The notes under the pieces: model-generated
What the model saw: the letters and a program-made list of their open reading frames with translations, nothing else
What the model was told of the DNA's origin: nothing
Database searches by the model: none
Made by a program: the position numbers and the translations under genes
Shown here: positions 42,618-51,506 of the stretch, piece by piece
Layout: the number at the start of each line of letters is the position of its first letter
Numbering within the stretch: the stretch's first letter is position 1
Assembly (NCBI GenBank): GCA_947485165.1
Contig: CANKRG010000009.1
Coordinates: 1-52,718, forward strand
Origin: Comamonadaceae bacterium
Lineage (GTDB): Bacteria; Pseudomonadota; Gammaproteobacteria; Burkholderiales; Burkholderiaceae_C
DNA: 52,718 nt
Reading direction: 5' to 3'

Positions 42618-44050
42618 TGCGCTATTTAATGACTTTAAAGCCCTCGAAAACATTGATATCAATCGCTGCCGTCGCTGTTTTAAGCGGTTGTGCCACGGTC
42701 AACATTGACCAAGCTATAGACCGCACCAATGGTGAAACCAAATCGGCATCTGGTGCTTCAGCACAATTGCTGCGTACGGTGACGGCTAAAACAGCACGTG
42801 ATAATCAAGTTGCAGAGTTGCTCAAATCACCATTGAGCCAGCAAGCAGCCGTGCAACTGGCCATCATCAACAGCCCTGCCCTGCAAACCCTGCTGGCTGA
42901 GCGTTGGGGCGACATGGCACAAGCCGCACAGGGTGGACGCATTGCCAACCCGATACTGAGTTTGGAGCGAGTGCGGTCTTTGGACGAGTTGGAGTTTGGC
43001 CGCATCTTGGCTTTTGGTTTGCTAGATTTAATCACTTTGCCACAGCGTCAAAAAATAGCCACCGCTCGCATGGCGCAAACAGAGTTGCAAATGACGGCTG
43101 ATGTGGTGGGCTTGATATCACAAGCACGCATGGCTTGGGTTGCGGCAGTTGCTGCCAACGAATCTGCCACGTATTCAAAACTGGTCTACGAGTCTGCTCA
43201 GGCCAGCGCAGAATTGGCCAAGCGTATGCAGAGTGTGGGTAATTTCAACCGTTTACAGCGCGTACGCCAGCAGGCTTTTTATGCAGACGCTTCCCTACAA
43301 TTGTTGGCAAGCCAACACACAGCCACTGCCACCCGCGAAGCCTTGATCCGGCTCTTAGGACTCAAGGATGCACAAATCAGCACATTGACGTTGCCAGAGC
43401 GCTTACCCGATCTACCCAAATCCTTCATGAGCCCTGAAGCCGTCAGCAAAGCGCTGACGACGCAACGCTTGGATGTACGCATGGCGCAATCGCAGCTTGA
43501 TGCAGCAAGCAAATCGCAGGGTTTAAACTTGCTGACCAGTTTGACGGATGTTGAACTGGGTGTCATACGTAACACGGTCAAAGACGCACACGAAGGCACG
43601 TCGCAGACCAGCAAAGGCTATGAACTGAGCATTCGTTTGCCCATTTTTGACTGGGGCGATGCACAACGCGCCAGCATGAATGCGGCGACTTTGGCGGCTG
43701 TCAACCGCATGGAAGCAACCGTCATCGGTGCTGGCTCAGACCTACGGGGAAGCTATTCAGCCTACCGCACGGCCTATGATGCGTCGCGTCAATACCGTGA
43801 CGAAATCTTGCCACTCAGCAAAGTCATCGCCGAAGAAAACGGTTTACGCTACAACGGCATGTTCATTGGCGTGTTTGAGCTGCTGGCCGACCACCGCGCC
43901 CAGATCAACACCGTCAAAGCTGCCATCGCTGCACAGCAACAGTTTTGGCAGACAGATGCCACCCTACAAGCCACACTGTTGGGCAAACCGATGTCTGCTC
44001 CTGCGATGGCCGCCGGCTCTACATCAGGTGGCGATGCGCCTGGGCACTGA
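42614..44050 (+). CDS. TolC-family outer-membrane efflux protein (lipoprotein)
   Basis: A 478-residue protein with a lipoprotein signal (SIAAVAVLSGC) and two TolC-type repeats: AVQLAIINSPALQTLLAERW, the RIANPILSLERVRS block, then ALTTQRLDVRMAQSQLDAAS and LSIRLPIFDWGDAQRASMNA. Long helical regions fit the trans-periplasmic barrel. The window has no matching RND pump or membrane-fusion gene. Its operon partner is the multicopper oxidase, so a role in copper export or periplasmic detoxification is likely. Confidence 0.87.
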   Translation: MMRYLMTLKPSKTLISIAAVAVLSGCATVNIDQAIDRTNGETKSASGASAQLLRTVTAKTARDNQVAELLKSPLSQQAAVQLAIINSPALQTLLAERWGDMAQAAQGGRIANPILSLERVRSLDELEFGRILAFGLLDLITLPQRQKIATARMAQTELQMTADVVGLISQARMAWVAAVAANESATYSKLVYESAQASAELAKRMQSVGNFNRLQRVRQQAFYADASLQLLASQHTATATREALIRLLGLKDAQISTLTLPERLPDLPKSFMSPEAVSKALTTQRLDVRMAQSQLDAASKSQGLNLLTSLTDVELGVIRNTVKDAHEGTSQTSKGYELSIRLPIFDWGDAQRASMNAATLAAVNRMEATVIGAGSDLRGSYSAYRTAYDASRQYRDEILPLSKVIAEENGLRYNGMFIGVFELLADHRAQINTVKAAIAAQQQFWQTDATLQATLLGKPMSAPAMAAGSTSGGDAPGH

Positions 44051-44102
44051 TTCAACCGAAAAGAACACCCCATAAAAGTACCCTATAAAAATCAAAACCA
44101 AC

Positions 44103-45572
44103 ATGAACCTATTTAACAAATCACCCAAGACTGGATCGCTTGCGGCTCAGAATACAGCAAACACCAGACGCAATTTTCTGGGTGGTGCAGGCATGATTGC
44201 CGCTGCCGTCACCGCAGCCAGCGTCAGCAAAGTCGCCCTCGCCGCTATTCCTGAGCCAATGATGCAGACCAAGCCAGACACCATGCCGCCGCTGGTTCCG
44301 CAAACCGGCCGTCCCTATAATCCTGTTGTGACGCTGAACGGTTGGACACTGCCGTGGCGTATGAACCAGGGCGTGAAGGAATTCCACCTCGTCGCCGAAC
44401 CCGTGGTGCGCGAGATGGCACCTGGCTTCAAAGCACACTTATGGGGCTACAACGGCCAGTCCCCGGGCCCGACGATTGAGGTGGTAGAAGGTGACCGCGT
44501 ACGCATCTACGTCACCAATAAGTTACCCGAACACACCAGTATTCATTGGCACGGCCAGCGCCTGCCGAATGGCATGGATGGCGTCACAGGCTTGAACCAG
44601 CCGGGTATTCACCCGGGTAAAACTTTTGTCTACGAATTTGTAGCACGCCGCCCAGGCACCTTCATGTACCACCCGCATGCCGATGAGATGGTGCAAATGG
44701 CGATGGGCATGATGGGCTTTTGGATCACGCATCCTAAAACAAAGCACCCAAATATCAGTGAGGTTGACCGCGACTTCTGCTTCTTACTGAATGCCTACGA
44801 CATCGACCCAGGCGCTTATACGCCAAAAATCATGACGATGATGGACTTCAATTTATGGAGCTGGAACAGCCGCATCTTCCCGGGTATTGATTCTCTGAAC
44901 GTCCGCAAAAACGACAAAGTACGCATACGCGTGGGTAACCTGACGATGACCAACCACCCGATTCATATCCATGGCCATGAATTTGAAGTGACCGGAACAG
45001 ACGGCGGCCCCGTACCCAAAAGCGCCCGCTGGCCAGAGGTGACGACGGATATTGCTGTCGGGCAAATGCGGCAGTTTGAGTTTTTGGCCGATGAAGAAGG
45101 CGACTGGGCTTTCCATTGCCACAAATCGCACCACACCATGAACGCCATGGGGCATGACGTGCCCACCATGATTGGGGTCGATCACCGCCAAGTGGTTAAG
45201 AAAGTTACCAACTTAATCCCTGACTACATGGTGATGGGCGAGCGCGGCATGGCTGATATGGCTGAAATGACCATGGAAATACCGCACAACACCGCGCCCA
45301 TGATGACCGGCGAAGGTCCATTTGGTGGCGTCGAGATGGGCGGCATGTTCAGCGTTGTCAAAGTGCGCAAAGACCAAAAACCGGGTGACTACAGCAACCC
45401 GGGCTGGTACAAGCACCCAGAGGGAACGGTTGCCTTCGAGGTCAACGGACCCGTGGCTGACCCGTTGAGGTTTAAAGCGGAAGGTAAATCTTCTATGCCG
45501 TTGATGCAAAAGAAACAAGCTGAGGTGGAAGTGCAGATTCGCAAACCGACGATGGAAGGGATGAAACATTGA
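44103..45572 (+). CDS. Multicopper oxidase (copper-resistance type, Tat-exported)
   Basis: A 489-residue periplasmic oxidase that probably oxidises Cu(I). The Tat signal is NTRRNFLGGAGMIAAAVTAA. Copper-ligand blocks are in order: HWHGQRLPNGMDG, TFMYHPHADEM, NHPIHIHGHEFEVTG, and FHCHKSHHTMNAMGHD, with the type 1 Cys and bridging His residues. A Met-rich stretch (MADMAEMTMEIPHN, VEMGGMF) near residues 380-420 resembles the Met-rich segments of CueO-like enzymes. It lies 52 bp after the TolC-like gene. Confidence 0.93.
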   Translation: MNLFNKSPKTGSLAAQNTANTRRNFLGGAGMIAAAVTAASVSKVALAAIPEPMMQTKPDTMPPLVPQTGRPYNPVVTLNGWTLPWRMNQGVKEFHLVAEPVVREMAPGFKAHLWGYNGQSPGPTIEVVEGDRVRIYVTNKLPEHTSIHWHGQRLPNGMDGVTGLNQPGIHPGKTFVYEFVARRPGTFMYHPHADEMVQMAMGMMGFWITHPKTKHPNISEVDRDFCFLLNAYDIDPGAYTPKIMTMMDFNLWSWNSRIFPGIDSLNVRKNDKVRIRVGNLTMTNHPIHIHGHEFEVTGTDGGPVPKSARWPEVTTDIAVGQMRQFEFLADEEGDWAFHCHKSHHTMNAMGHDVPTMIGVDHRQVVKKVTNLIPDYMVMGERGMADMAEMTMEIPHNTAPMMTGEGPFGGVEMGGMFSVVKVRKDQKPGDYSNPGWYKHPEGTVAFEVNGPVADPLRFKAEGKSSMPLMQKKQAEVEVQIRKPTMEGMKH

Positions 45573-45625
45573 TAACGATTTAAATCATTTTTTCTTTCTA
45601 TTTACCAATTTTTTACTATTATTTT

Positions 45626-45659
45626 CATAGCTACTAAAGCAATAAATACGCTGGCTAAA
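45626..45659. repeat. Repeat family A, copy 6 (partial)
   Basis: CATAGCTACTAAAGCAATAA then ATACGCTGGCTAAA, in an AT-rich gap between the multicopper oxidase and cupredoxin genes. The hairpin half is eroded. Confidence 0.72.
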
Positions 45660-45699
45660 CTCATTTTTTAACTTTTTTTTATTATTTTTAAAGGTCAAC

Positions 45700-46170
45700 A
45701 TGAAATTCAACCAAATTATCGCAACATTCGCTGTTTCTTTCCTCGCTACTGCGGCCATGGCAGCTGGCAGCCATGGCGGTGGCCATGATGACACGGCTGT
45801 TGGCAAACCAGGCGTCGCATCTAAAGTCACACGCACAGTCAACGTTGATATGCGTGACGACATGAAATTTCACACCGATATTTTTGACGTCAAACAAGGT
45901 GAAACCATCCGCTTCGTCGCCAAAAACTCAGGCAAAGTGAAGCATGAGATGGTGTTGGGTACAGCCAAAGATCTCAAAGACCATTACGAAGTGATGAAGA
46001 AAAACCCGGAAATGGAGCATGCCGATGCCAATATGGTCACCGTTGCGCCAGGTAAAACCGGTGAAATCATTTGGCAATTCACCAAAGCGGGAAAAATTGA
46101 TTTCGCTTGCTTGCAGCCTGGTCACTATGACGCAGGTATGAAAGGTGCTGTTAACGTAGCCAAACGTTAA
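45700..46170 (+). CDS. Periplasmic cupredoxin (plastocyanin-like copper protein)
   Basis: A 156-residue exported protein (signal peptide IATFAVSFLATAAMAAG). The type 1 copper ligands are visible: His in KVKHEMVLG, then Cys, His and Met in FACLQPGHYDAGMKG (spacing C-x4-H-x4-M). The N-terminal HGGGHDD stretch could bind additional metal. Probably carries electrons or copper for the adjacent multicopper oxidase. It is separated from that gene by a repeat-A copy. Confidence 0.92.
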   Translation: MKFNQIIATFAVSFLATAAMAAGSHGGGHDDTAVGKPGVASKVTRTVNVDMRDDMKFHTDIFDVKQGETIRFVAKNSGKVKHEMVLGTAKDLKDHYEVMKKNPEMEHADANMVTVAPGKTGEIIWQFTKAGKIDFACLQPGHYDAGMKGAVNVAKR

Positions 46171-46199
46171 CTGATTAGACAATCTAGGAGCAGTACCGA

Positions 46200-46715
46200 A
46201 TGAAACATCACCTTATTCACAAGGCATCGCGCAGATCGGTGCTACGCCTAGCAGTCGCTGGTTTGGGAGCGGTTAGTTTGGGCACAAGCTCTGTTGCTTA
46301 TGCTGGGGCAGAAACGATAACTGTTTGGAAAACCCCAACCTGCGGTTGCTGCAAAGTATGGGTAGCCCATCTACGGAAAAACGGCTTTGACGTTGTGACA
46401 AACGATGTGAGTGACACCACTGCCATTCGCAAAAAATTGGGATTCCCAGAGCAGTTTGGGTCTTGCCACACGGCGAAGTTAGGCGAATATGTCATTGAAG
46501 GCCATGTGCCTGCAGAAGATATTCGCAAGCTGTTGCAGGACAAACCACAAGCCCGTGGTCTGGCTGTACCCAACATGCCGCTTGGCTCGCCCGGTATGGA
46601 AGGAATTGGCACTAACGCGGGAGTCCGACAGGCCTACAACGTACTTTTAGTCTTAAACGACGGAAGTTCACGAGTTTTTAAATCTTATGCGGCTATTCCG
46701 CCAGTCAAGACTTAA
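46200..46715 (+). CDS. DUF411 metal-binding protein (CopG-like)
   Basis: A 171-residue exported protein. An Arg-rich, Tat-like start (ASRRSVLRLAVAGLGAVSLG) is followed by the family signature WKTPTCGCCKVWVAHL with the CGCC copper site, and GSCHTAKLGEYVIEGHVPAE. DUF411/CopG proteins bind copper in thioredoxin-like folds within copper-resistance operons. It lies 29 bp after the cupredoxin gene; AGGAG precedes its ATG. Confidence 0.9.
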   Translation: MKHHLIHKASRRSVLRLAVAGLGAVSLGTSSVAYAGAETITVWKTPTCGCCKVWVAHLRKNGFDVVTNDVSDTTAIRKKLGFPEQFGSCHTAKLGEYVIEGHVPAEDIRKLLQDKPQARGLAVPNMPLGSPGMEGIGTNAGVRQAYNVLLVLNDGSSRVFKSYAAIPPVKT

Positions 46716-46779
46716 CGACTGTTTTCGTTCAATCCATCTTCATTTTTACTTTGACTTTTTAAACTCGAAAAAAAATACC

Positions 46780-47121
46780 ATGAAAAACATTCAATCTCTC
46801 GTTATTGCTGCAACTTTGTTAGGCAGCGTAACTTCTAGCTATGCCGCCTCTCATGCTGCTGCGCCAGCAGTATCTTCTGCTGCAGCTGCAACTTCTTTAC
46901 CGATGACAGATGCCGAAATTCGAAAAATCGATCTTGAAAACAAAAAAATCACACTCAAACACGGCGAGATTAAAAATCTCGACATGCCGGGTATGACCAT
47001 GGTGTTTCAAGTCAAAGACACAGCGATGCTTGAAAAAGTTAAAGCTGGCGATAAAGTTAAATTTACCGCAGACAAAGTCAACGGTGCATATACGGTAATG
47101 AGCATCGAATTAGCGAAGTAA
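46780..47121 (+). CDS. CusF-like periplasmic copper-binding protein
   Basis: A 113-residue protein with a signal peptide (SLVIAATLLGSVTSSYAA), an Ala/Ser-rich spacer and a CusF-type beta-barrel: ITLKHGEIKNLDMPGMTMVF and VKAGDKVKFTADKVNG. The His and Met ligands of CusF are kept, but the Trp that caps Cu(I) in E. coli CusF is not evident (LDMPGMTM). The ATG at 46780 is chosen for the signal peptide; an earlier in-frame start overlaps the DUF411 gene. Last gene of the copper cluster. Confidence 0.87.
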   Translation: MKNIQSLVIAATLLGSVTSSYAASHAAAPAVSSAAAATSLPMTDAEIRKIDLENKKITLKHGEIKNLDMPGMTMVFQVKDTAMLEKVKAGDKVKFTADKVNGAYTVMSIELAK

Positions 47122-47142
47122 ATCCATAAAATTTACTACAAA

Positions 47143-47189
47143 TATAATAGCATCTTAGGCAATAAATACGCCGTCTAGAGGCTATATAG
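47143..47189. repeat. Repeat family A, copy 7 (after cusF-like gene)
   Basis: ATAATAGCATCTTAGGCAAT then AAATACGCCGTCTAGAGG and CTATATAG. It lies between the convergent cusF-like and ettA genes. The remaining bases up to ettA (47190-47300) show nothing recognisable. Confidence 0.85.
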
Positions 47190-47300
47190 CGTATATTTTT
47201 TATGAACAACCAGGCTAACACCAAGAACTCCCAGTCTGGCCGCTGGGTTGCGATTGATACGGCCTGACTGATTGCGTCACGACGTCGATGACAGAAATAC

Positions 47301-48962
47301 TTAATGCAGCGCCTTGAAGCGCATGCGCTTCGGCTTCGCACCCTCTTCACCCAAACGGCGTTTCTTGTCGGCTTCGTACTCTTGGTAGTTGCCGTTGTAG
47401 AAGGTCCATTGGCTGTCGCCTTCGCAGGCCAAGATGTGGGTGGCGATGCGGTCTAGGAACCAGCGGTCATGGCTGATGACCATGACGGAGCCGGCGAACT
47501 CCAAGAGCGCGTCTTCCAAAGCGCGCAGGGTTTCCACGTCCAAGTCATTCGATGGCTCATCGAGCATCAAGACGTTGCCGCCTGCAATCAGGGTTTTGGC
47601 GAGGTGCAAACGACCACGCTCGCCACCGGACAAGGTGCCAACGCGTTTTTGCTGGTCTGCGCCGTTGAAGTTGAAACGGCCGCAGTAGGCACGGCTTGGC
47701 ATCTGGAACTTGCCGACGGTCAAAATGTCGAGCCCGCCGGACACGTCTTCCCAGACGGTTTTGGCGTTTTCCAGGTCGTCACGGTGCTGGTCGACAAAGG
47801 CCATGTGCACGGTTTTGCCGATTTTGACTTCGCCGCTGTCTGGCAGTTCTTTGCCGGCGATGAGTTTGAACAGGGTCGATTTACCGGCACCGTTGGGGCC
47901 GATGATGCCGACAATCGCGCCAGCGGGAATTTTGAAGCTCAGATTGTCGATCAGCACACGGTCGCCAAAGGACTTGGTGACGTTGGTGAACTCGATCACT
48001 TCATTACCCAAACGTTCGGCCACAGGGATGAAAATCTCTTGCGTTTCGTTGCGGGCTTGGTATTCAAAGTCTGATAATTCTTCAAAGCGAGCCAGACGCG
48101 ATTTGCTCTTGGCTTGGCGTGCTTTGGGGTTTTGGCGTGACCATTCCAGCTCTTTCTTCAAGGCTTTGGCACGGGCTTCTTCGCCTTTTTGCTCTTGCGC
48201 CAAACGCTCGCCTTTTTGCTCTAGCCAGCTGCTGTAATTGCCTTTCCATGGGATGCCGCTGCCGCGGTCCATCTCCAAAATCCATTCGGCCGCGTTGTCC
48301 AGGAAGTAGCGGTCATGGGTGATGGCGACCACGGTACCCGAGTAGCGCTGCAAAAATTGCTCCAGCCAATCGACCGATTCAGCGTCCAAATGGTTGGTTG
48401 GCTCGTCTAGCAGCAGCATTTCTGGCTTGGACAGCAATAAGCTGCACAGCGCGACGCGGCGCTTTTCACCTCCGGAGAGCACGCCGATTTTGGCATCCCA
48501 GGGCGGCAAGCGCAGCGCATCGGCGGCGATTTCTAGCTGGTGTTCGCTGTCCGTGCCGGCGGTGGCGATGATGGCTTCCAACTGGGCTTGTTCAGAAGCC
48601 AAGGCGTCAAAATCAGCGTCTTCATCACCGTACGCAATGTAGACCTCTTCCAAACGTGCTTTGGCGGCAAAGAGTGCGCCCATGCCCGCTTCCACGCTTT
48701 CACGCACAGTGTGCTCGTTGTTCAGCTGCGGCTCTTGTGGCAGGTAGCCAATTTGCAAGCCCGGCATGGCGGTGGCTTCACCCTCAATGTCTTTGTCCAA
48801 ACCAGCCATGATTTTGAGCAGGGTGGATTTACCCGAGCCGTTCGTCCCCAAAACGCCAATTTTGGCACCCGGGAAGAAGCTAAGCGACACGTCTTTGATA
48901 ATTTGACGCTTGGGCGGCACGATTTTGCCGACCTTGTTCATGGTGTATACGTATTGAGCCAT
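47301..48962 (-). CDS. ettA: EttA: energy-dependent translational throttle ABC-F ATPase
   Basis: A ribosome-associated ABC-F protein of 553 residues that gates the first elongation steps according to ATP/ADP. It starts MAQYVYTMNKVGKIVPPKRQ. Two ATPase domains carry Walker A GTNGSGKST and GPNGAGKST, signatures LSGGEKRRVALC and LSGGERGRLHLAK, and Walker B blocks LLLDEPTNHLDAESV and LMLDEPSNDLDVETL. The linker between them is charged. There is no transmembrane domain. Convergent with the copper cluster. Confidence 0.95.
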   Translation of the reverse strand: MAQYVYTMNKVGKIVPPKRQIIKDVSLSFFPGAKIGVLGTNGSGKSTLLKIMAGLDKDIEGEATAMPGLQIGYLPQEPQLNNEHTVRESVEAGMGALFAAKARLEEVYIAYGDEDADFDALASEQAQLEAIIATAGTDSEHQLEIAADALRLPPWDAKIGVLSGGEKRRVALCSLLLSKPEMLLLDEPTNHLDAESVDWLEQFLQRYSGTVVAITHDRYFLDNAAEWILEMDRGSGIPWKGNYSSWLEQKGERLAQEQKGEEARAKALKKELEWSRQNPKARQAKSKSRLARFEELSDFEYQARNETQEIFIPVAERLGNEVIEFTNVTKSFGDRVLIDNLSFKIPAGAIVGIIGPNGAGKSTLFKLIAGKELPDSGEVKIGKTVHMAFVDQHRDDLENAKTVWEDVSGGLDILTVGKFQMPSRAYCGRFNFNGADQQKRVGTLSGGERGRLHLAKTLIAGGNVLMLDEPSNDLDVETLRALEDALLEFAGSVMVISHDRWFLDRIATHILACEGDSQWTFYNGNYQEYEADKKRRLGEEGAKPKRMRFKALH

Positions 48963-49092
48963 TTTGAATTCTGTAGTTGCCTTGGTGAGGGCTTAAATTA
49001 ACGAAAAGAAGCGCCATTGAATACTAAAATCCAATGCGCTAACCCTCCATTATCGCAGTTATCGGCAGTTAGACTGCCGAGTCAGATTTGAA

Positions 49093-49488
49093 TCAAGTTC
49101 GAACGAAGAGCGTCACCAGCGGCTGGTCACCCACTTGGCGGCTCCAGTGGCCGTGGATGGCGGCATCAAAAGTTGCGCCTACTGGAACGGTATCGTCTGA
49201 ATAAAACGAATCACCGGGCTGGAAAACGCGCGAACTGCCGTCTTGCAGCAAGATTTCCATGGTTCCGCCCAATATAAATACCCATTGTGGCGTGATGGTG
49301 CAGTGAAATTGGCTGCGAAACCCTACCGGGCTGTGGCGTACCTGAAAACCACCAGACGGTTGCAAAGTTGACAACATGGCCTGCGGATTTCCTTCTGGCA
49401 GTGGCAAAGCCTCTTCGCGGAATTTGGCGCAGCCATCGGTGTCAGTGAAGAGGATGACTTGAAGAAATGTTGAGTTTGGTGTTGGCAT
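49093..49488 (-). CDS. Cupin-domain protein
   Basis: A 131-residue single beta-barrel protein. Cupin blocks are seen in FRSQFHCTITPQWVFILGG, MEILLQDGSSRVFQPGDSFY and AAIHGHWSRQVGDQPLV. The exact function cannot be assigned. It lies downstream of the idonate-type dehydrogenase on the same strand, separated by a repeat-A copy, and may or may not belong to that sugar-acid operon. Confidence 0.78.
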   Translation of the reverse strand: MPTPNSTFLQVILFTDTDGCAKFREEALPLPEGNPQAMLSTLQPSGGFQVRHSPVGFRSQFHCTITPQWVFILGGTMEILLQDGSSRVFQPGDSFYSDDTVPVGATFDAAIHGHWSRQVGDQPLVTLFVRT

Positions 49489-49532
49489 GTTAGTTTGGTA
49501 TTATTTGCGAAATAGAGTGTCTAAATTGGCAT

Positions 49533-49572
49533 CTAATCTGCGTATTTATTGCCTAATTTGCTATCGAAATAG
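49533..49572. repeat. Repeat family A, copy 8
   Basis: CTAATCTGCGTATTTATTGC then CTAATTTGCTATCGAAATAG, in minus orientation. It lies between the dehydrogenase stop (49586) and the cupin start (49488). Confidence 0.78.
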
Positions 49573-49585
49573 TCGTAAATACATA

Positions 49586-50650
49586 TTAAAAAGAGAGTTC
49601 TTTGTCGAAAGCGATTTGCACTTTCATGGATTTGCTTTTATCGCAGGCAAGCTTGAAGGCGTCTTCAGATTGGTCAAAAGCGATGATATCGGAGATGACG
49701 GGTTTACCGTCAATCAAGCCCTGGTTCAAAAAGGCCACCGCCACGGCAAATTCAGAGTGAAAGCGGAAAGTACCGCGCAGCTCAATCTCCTTAGCCACCA
49801 GCATATTCAGCGGTATTTGCGCATCACCACCCAAGCCGATGCTGACAATCACACCGCGTGGCATCACAACGGCCAGTCCTGCGCGTAAGGCTTTGTCGCT
49901 GCCAGAGGCTTCAAACATGACATCAAAGCTGCCTTTATTTACTGCGAATTTCTCTAATCCATCGGGTTCATTCGCCAGATTGAGCACCTCGTTTGCGCCC
50001 ATTTTCAAGGCGCATGCCAGCGGCAAATCGGCCAAATCTACCGCCACGATGTGTGCCGCACCCGTACGGCGCAGCGCCGCAATCAGCAAAGCGCCAATGG
50101 GGCCGCAGCCAGTGACCAGCACCCGTTTGCCAAACACAGACCCAGCGCGGCTGATAGCGTGCAAGCCGACGGACAAGGGCTCAGCCAGCGCCGCTTGCGA
50201 CAGCGGCAAATCATCCGCCACAGCATGCGCTTGGCTGGCGTCGATGATGAGAGATTCACGAAATGCGCCTTGAATGTGCGGAAACGGCATGGCGCTGCCG
50301 TAAAACCGCATGTTTAAGCAGTGGTTGTGCTGCCCTTTTTGGCAATATTGGCACATACCGCATGGGCGAGAAGGTGAAATGGCGATGCGTTGACCCAGTT
50401 TGAAGCCGTCACCACCAGAACAAATTAAACCTGAGCCAATCTCATCAATCCGACCTGATACTTCGTGCCCCAAGGCCATCGGTTCTTTCAGGCGCACAGC
50501 ACCAAAGCCGCCGTGCTGAAAATAATGTAAATCCGAGCCACAAATGCCGCCAAAAGCAACGCGAATGCGCAATTGCTGAGCGCCTAAGACTTCGGGCGGT
50601 TGTTCTTCAAGACGTAAATCTTTGGGGGCGTGGCAAACAAGTGCGCGCAT
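49586..50650 (-). CDS. idnD: Zinc-dependent polyol/L-idonate 5-dehydrogenase
   Basis: A medium-chain Zn dehydrogenase of about 354 residues. The catalytic zinc block GGICGSDLHYFQHGGFG, the structural zinc block CGMCQYCQKGQHNHC, GHEVSGRIDEIG and the NAD-binding VLVTGCGPIGALLIAAL are visible. It most resembles L-idonate 5-dehydrogenase. ATG 50650 has GGAG six bases upstream; a TTG at 50662 is unlikely. It follows the SDR gene, its natural partner in idonate to gluconate conversion. Confidence 0.86.
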   Translation of the reverse strand: MRALVCHAPKDLRLEEQPPEVLGAQQLRIRVAFGGICGSDLHYFQHGGFGAVRLKEPMALGHEVSGRIDEIGSGLICSGGDGFKLGQRIAISPSRPCGMCQYCQKGQHNHCLNMRFYGSAMPFPHIQGAFRESLIIDASQAHAVADDLPLSQAALAEPLSVGLHAISRAGSVFGKRVLVTGCGPIGALLIAALRRTGAAHIVAVDLADLPLACALKMGANEVLNLANEPDGLEKFAVNKGSFDVMFEASGSDKALRAGLAVVMPRGVIVSIGLGGDAQIPLNMLVAKEIELRGTFRFHSEFAVAVAFLNQGLIDGKPVISDIIAFDQSEDAFKLACDKSKSMKVQIAFDKELSF

Positions 50651-50713
50651 AGAAATCTCCAACCTAAATCAAAACTACAAATTACAAAGTTGCCAAAAGT
50701 CGTGAAGTCATTT

Positions 50714-51478
50714 CTACAGCGTAGATGTGACGCCACCATCAACATACAAAATATGCCCGTTGACAAAACTTGATGCATCACTGGCAAGGAAAACGGCCGC
50801 GCCCGTCAACTCTTCGACATTGCCCCAGCGTCTGTTAGGCGTGCGCTTGATGAGCCAATCGCTGAATTGCGGATCATTGACTAATTTCTCGTTCAATTCG
50901 GTTTTAAAATAACCTGGGCCAATACCATTCACGTTGATGCCGTGTGGCCCCCAGTCAATCGCCATGCCCTTGGTCAGCATTTTGACAGCGCCTTTGCTGG
51001 CGGTGTAGGGGGCAATATTGGGTCTACCCAACTCGCTTTGAACCGAGCAAATATTGATGATTTTGCCGCGTTTGCGGGGAATCATGGCTTTGGCAACGGC
51101 TTGTCCCACCAAAAACACGCTGTCCACATTGGTACGCATCAGCTCATGCCAGTCACTGGTTTTGAACTCTTCCAAGGGCGCACGGCGCTGCATGCCGGCA
51201 TTGTTGATCAAAATATCAATCGCGCCTATGTGTTTTTCAATGTCATGCACGGCGGTATGTACTTCTTGCTCTTGCGTCACGTCGAAACAACGCGAATGAA
51301 TCTTGAAGCCTTCGCTGCGAAGCTGGTCGGCGGCTGCGAGCAGTTTATGTTCATTGCGTGCATTCAACACAACGGTGGCGCCAGCTTGTGCCAATCCCCG
51401 CGCCAGGGCAAATCCAATGCCAGCAGACGAGCCGGTGATCAGGGCTAAGTGTCCTTCTAGACTAAATTGATTTTTCAT
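50714..51478 (-). CDS. idnO: SDR oxidoreductase, gluconate 5-dehydrogenase-like
   Basis: A 254-residue short-chain dehydrogenase. The cofactor block ITGSSAGIGFALARGLAQAG, NNAGMQRRAPLEEF and the catalytic set Ser in ICSVQSELG with YTASK are intact. It resembles gluconate 5-dehydrogenase (5-ketogluconate reductase). Together with the adjacent idonate-type dehydrogenase and the ABC transporter it suggests uptake and interconversion of a sugar acid or polyol. Exact substrate is inferred from context. Confidence 0.86.
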   Translation of the reverse strand: MKNQFSLEGHLALITGSSAGIGFALARGLAQAGATVVLNARNEHKLLAAADQLRSEGFKIHSRCFDVTQEQEVHTAVHDIEKHIGAIDILINNAGMQRRAPLEEFKTSDWHELMRTNVDSVFLVGQAVAKAMIPRKRGKIINICSVQSELGRPNIAPYTASKGAVKMLTKGMAIDWGPHGINVNGIGPGYFKTELNEKLVNDPQFSDWLIKRTPNRRWGNVEELTGAAVFLASDASSFVNGHILYVDGGVTSTL

Positions 51479-51506
51479 CAGTATTCAAGCCAATCAATCG
51501 TAAGAA

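Noticed and set aside
13941-49572. Repeat-A copies as a CRISPR array
   Set aside because: Copies are kilobases apart, in both orientations and of variable length; no regular spacers or cas genes.
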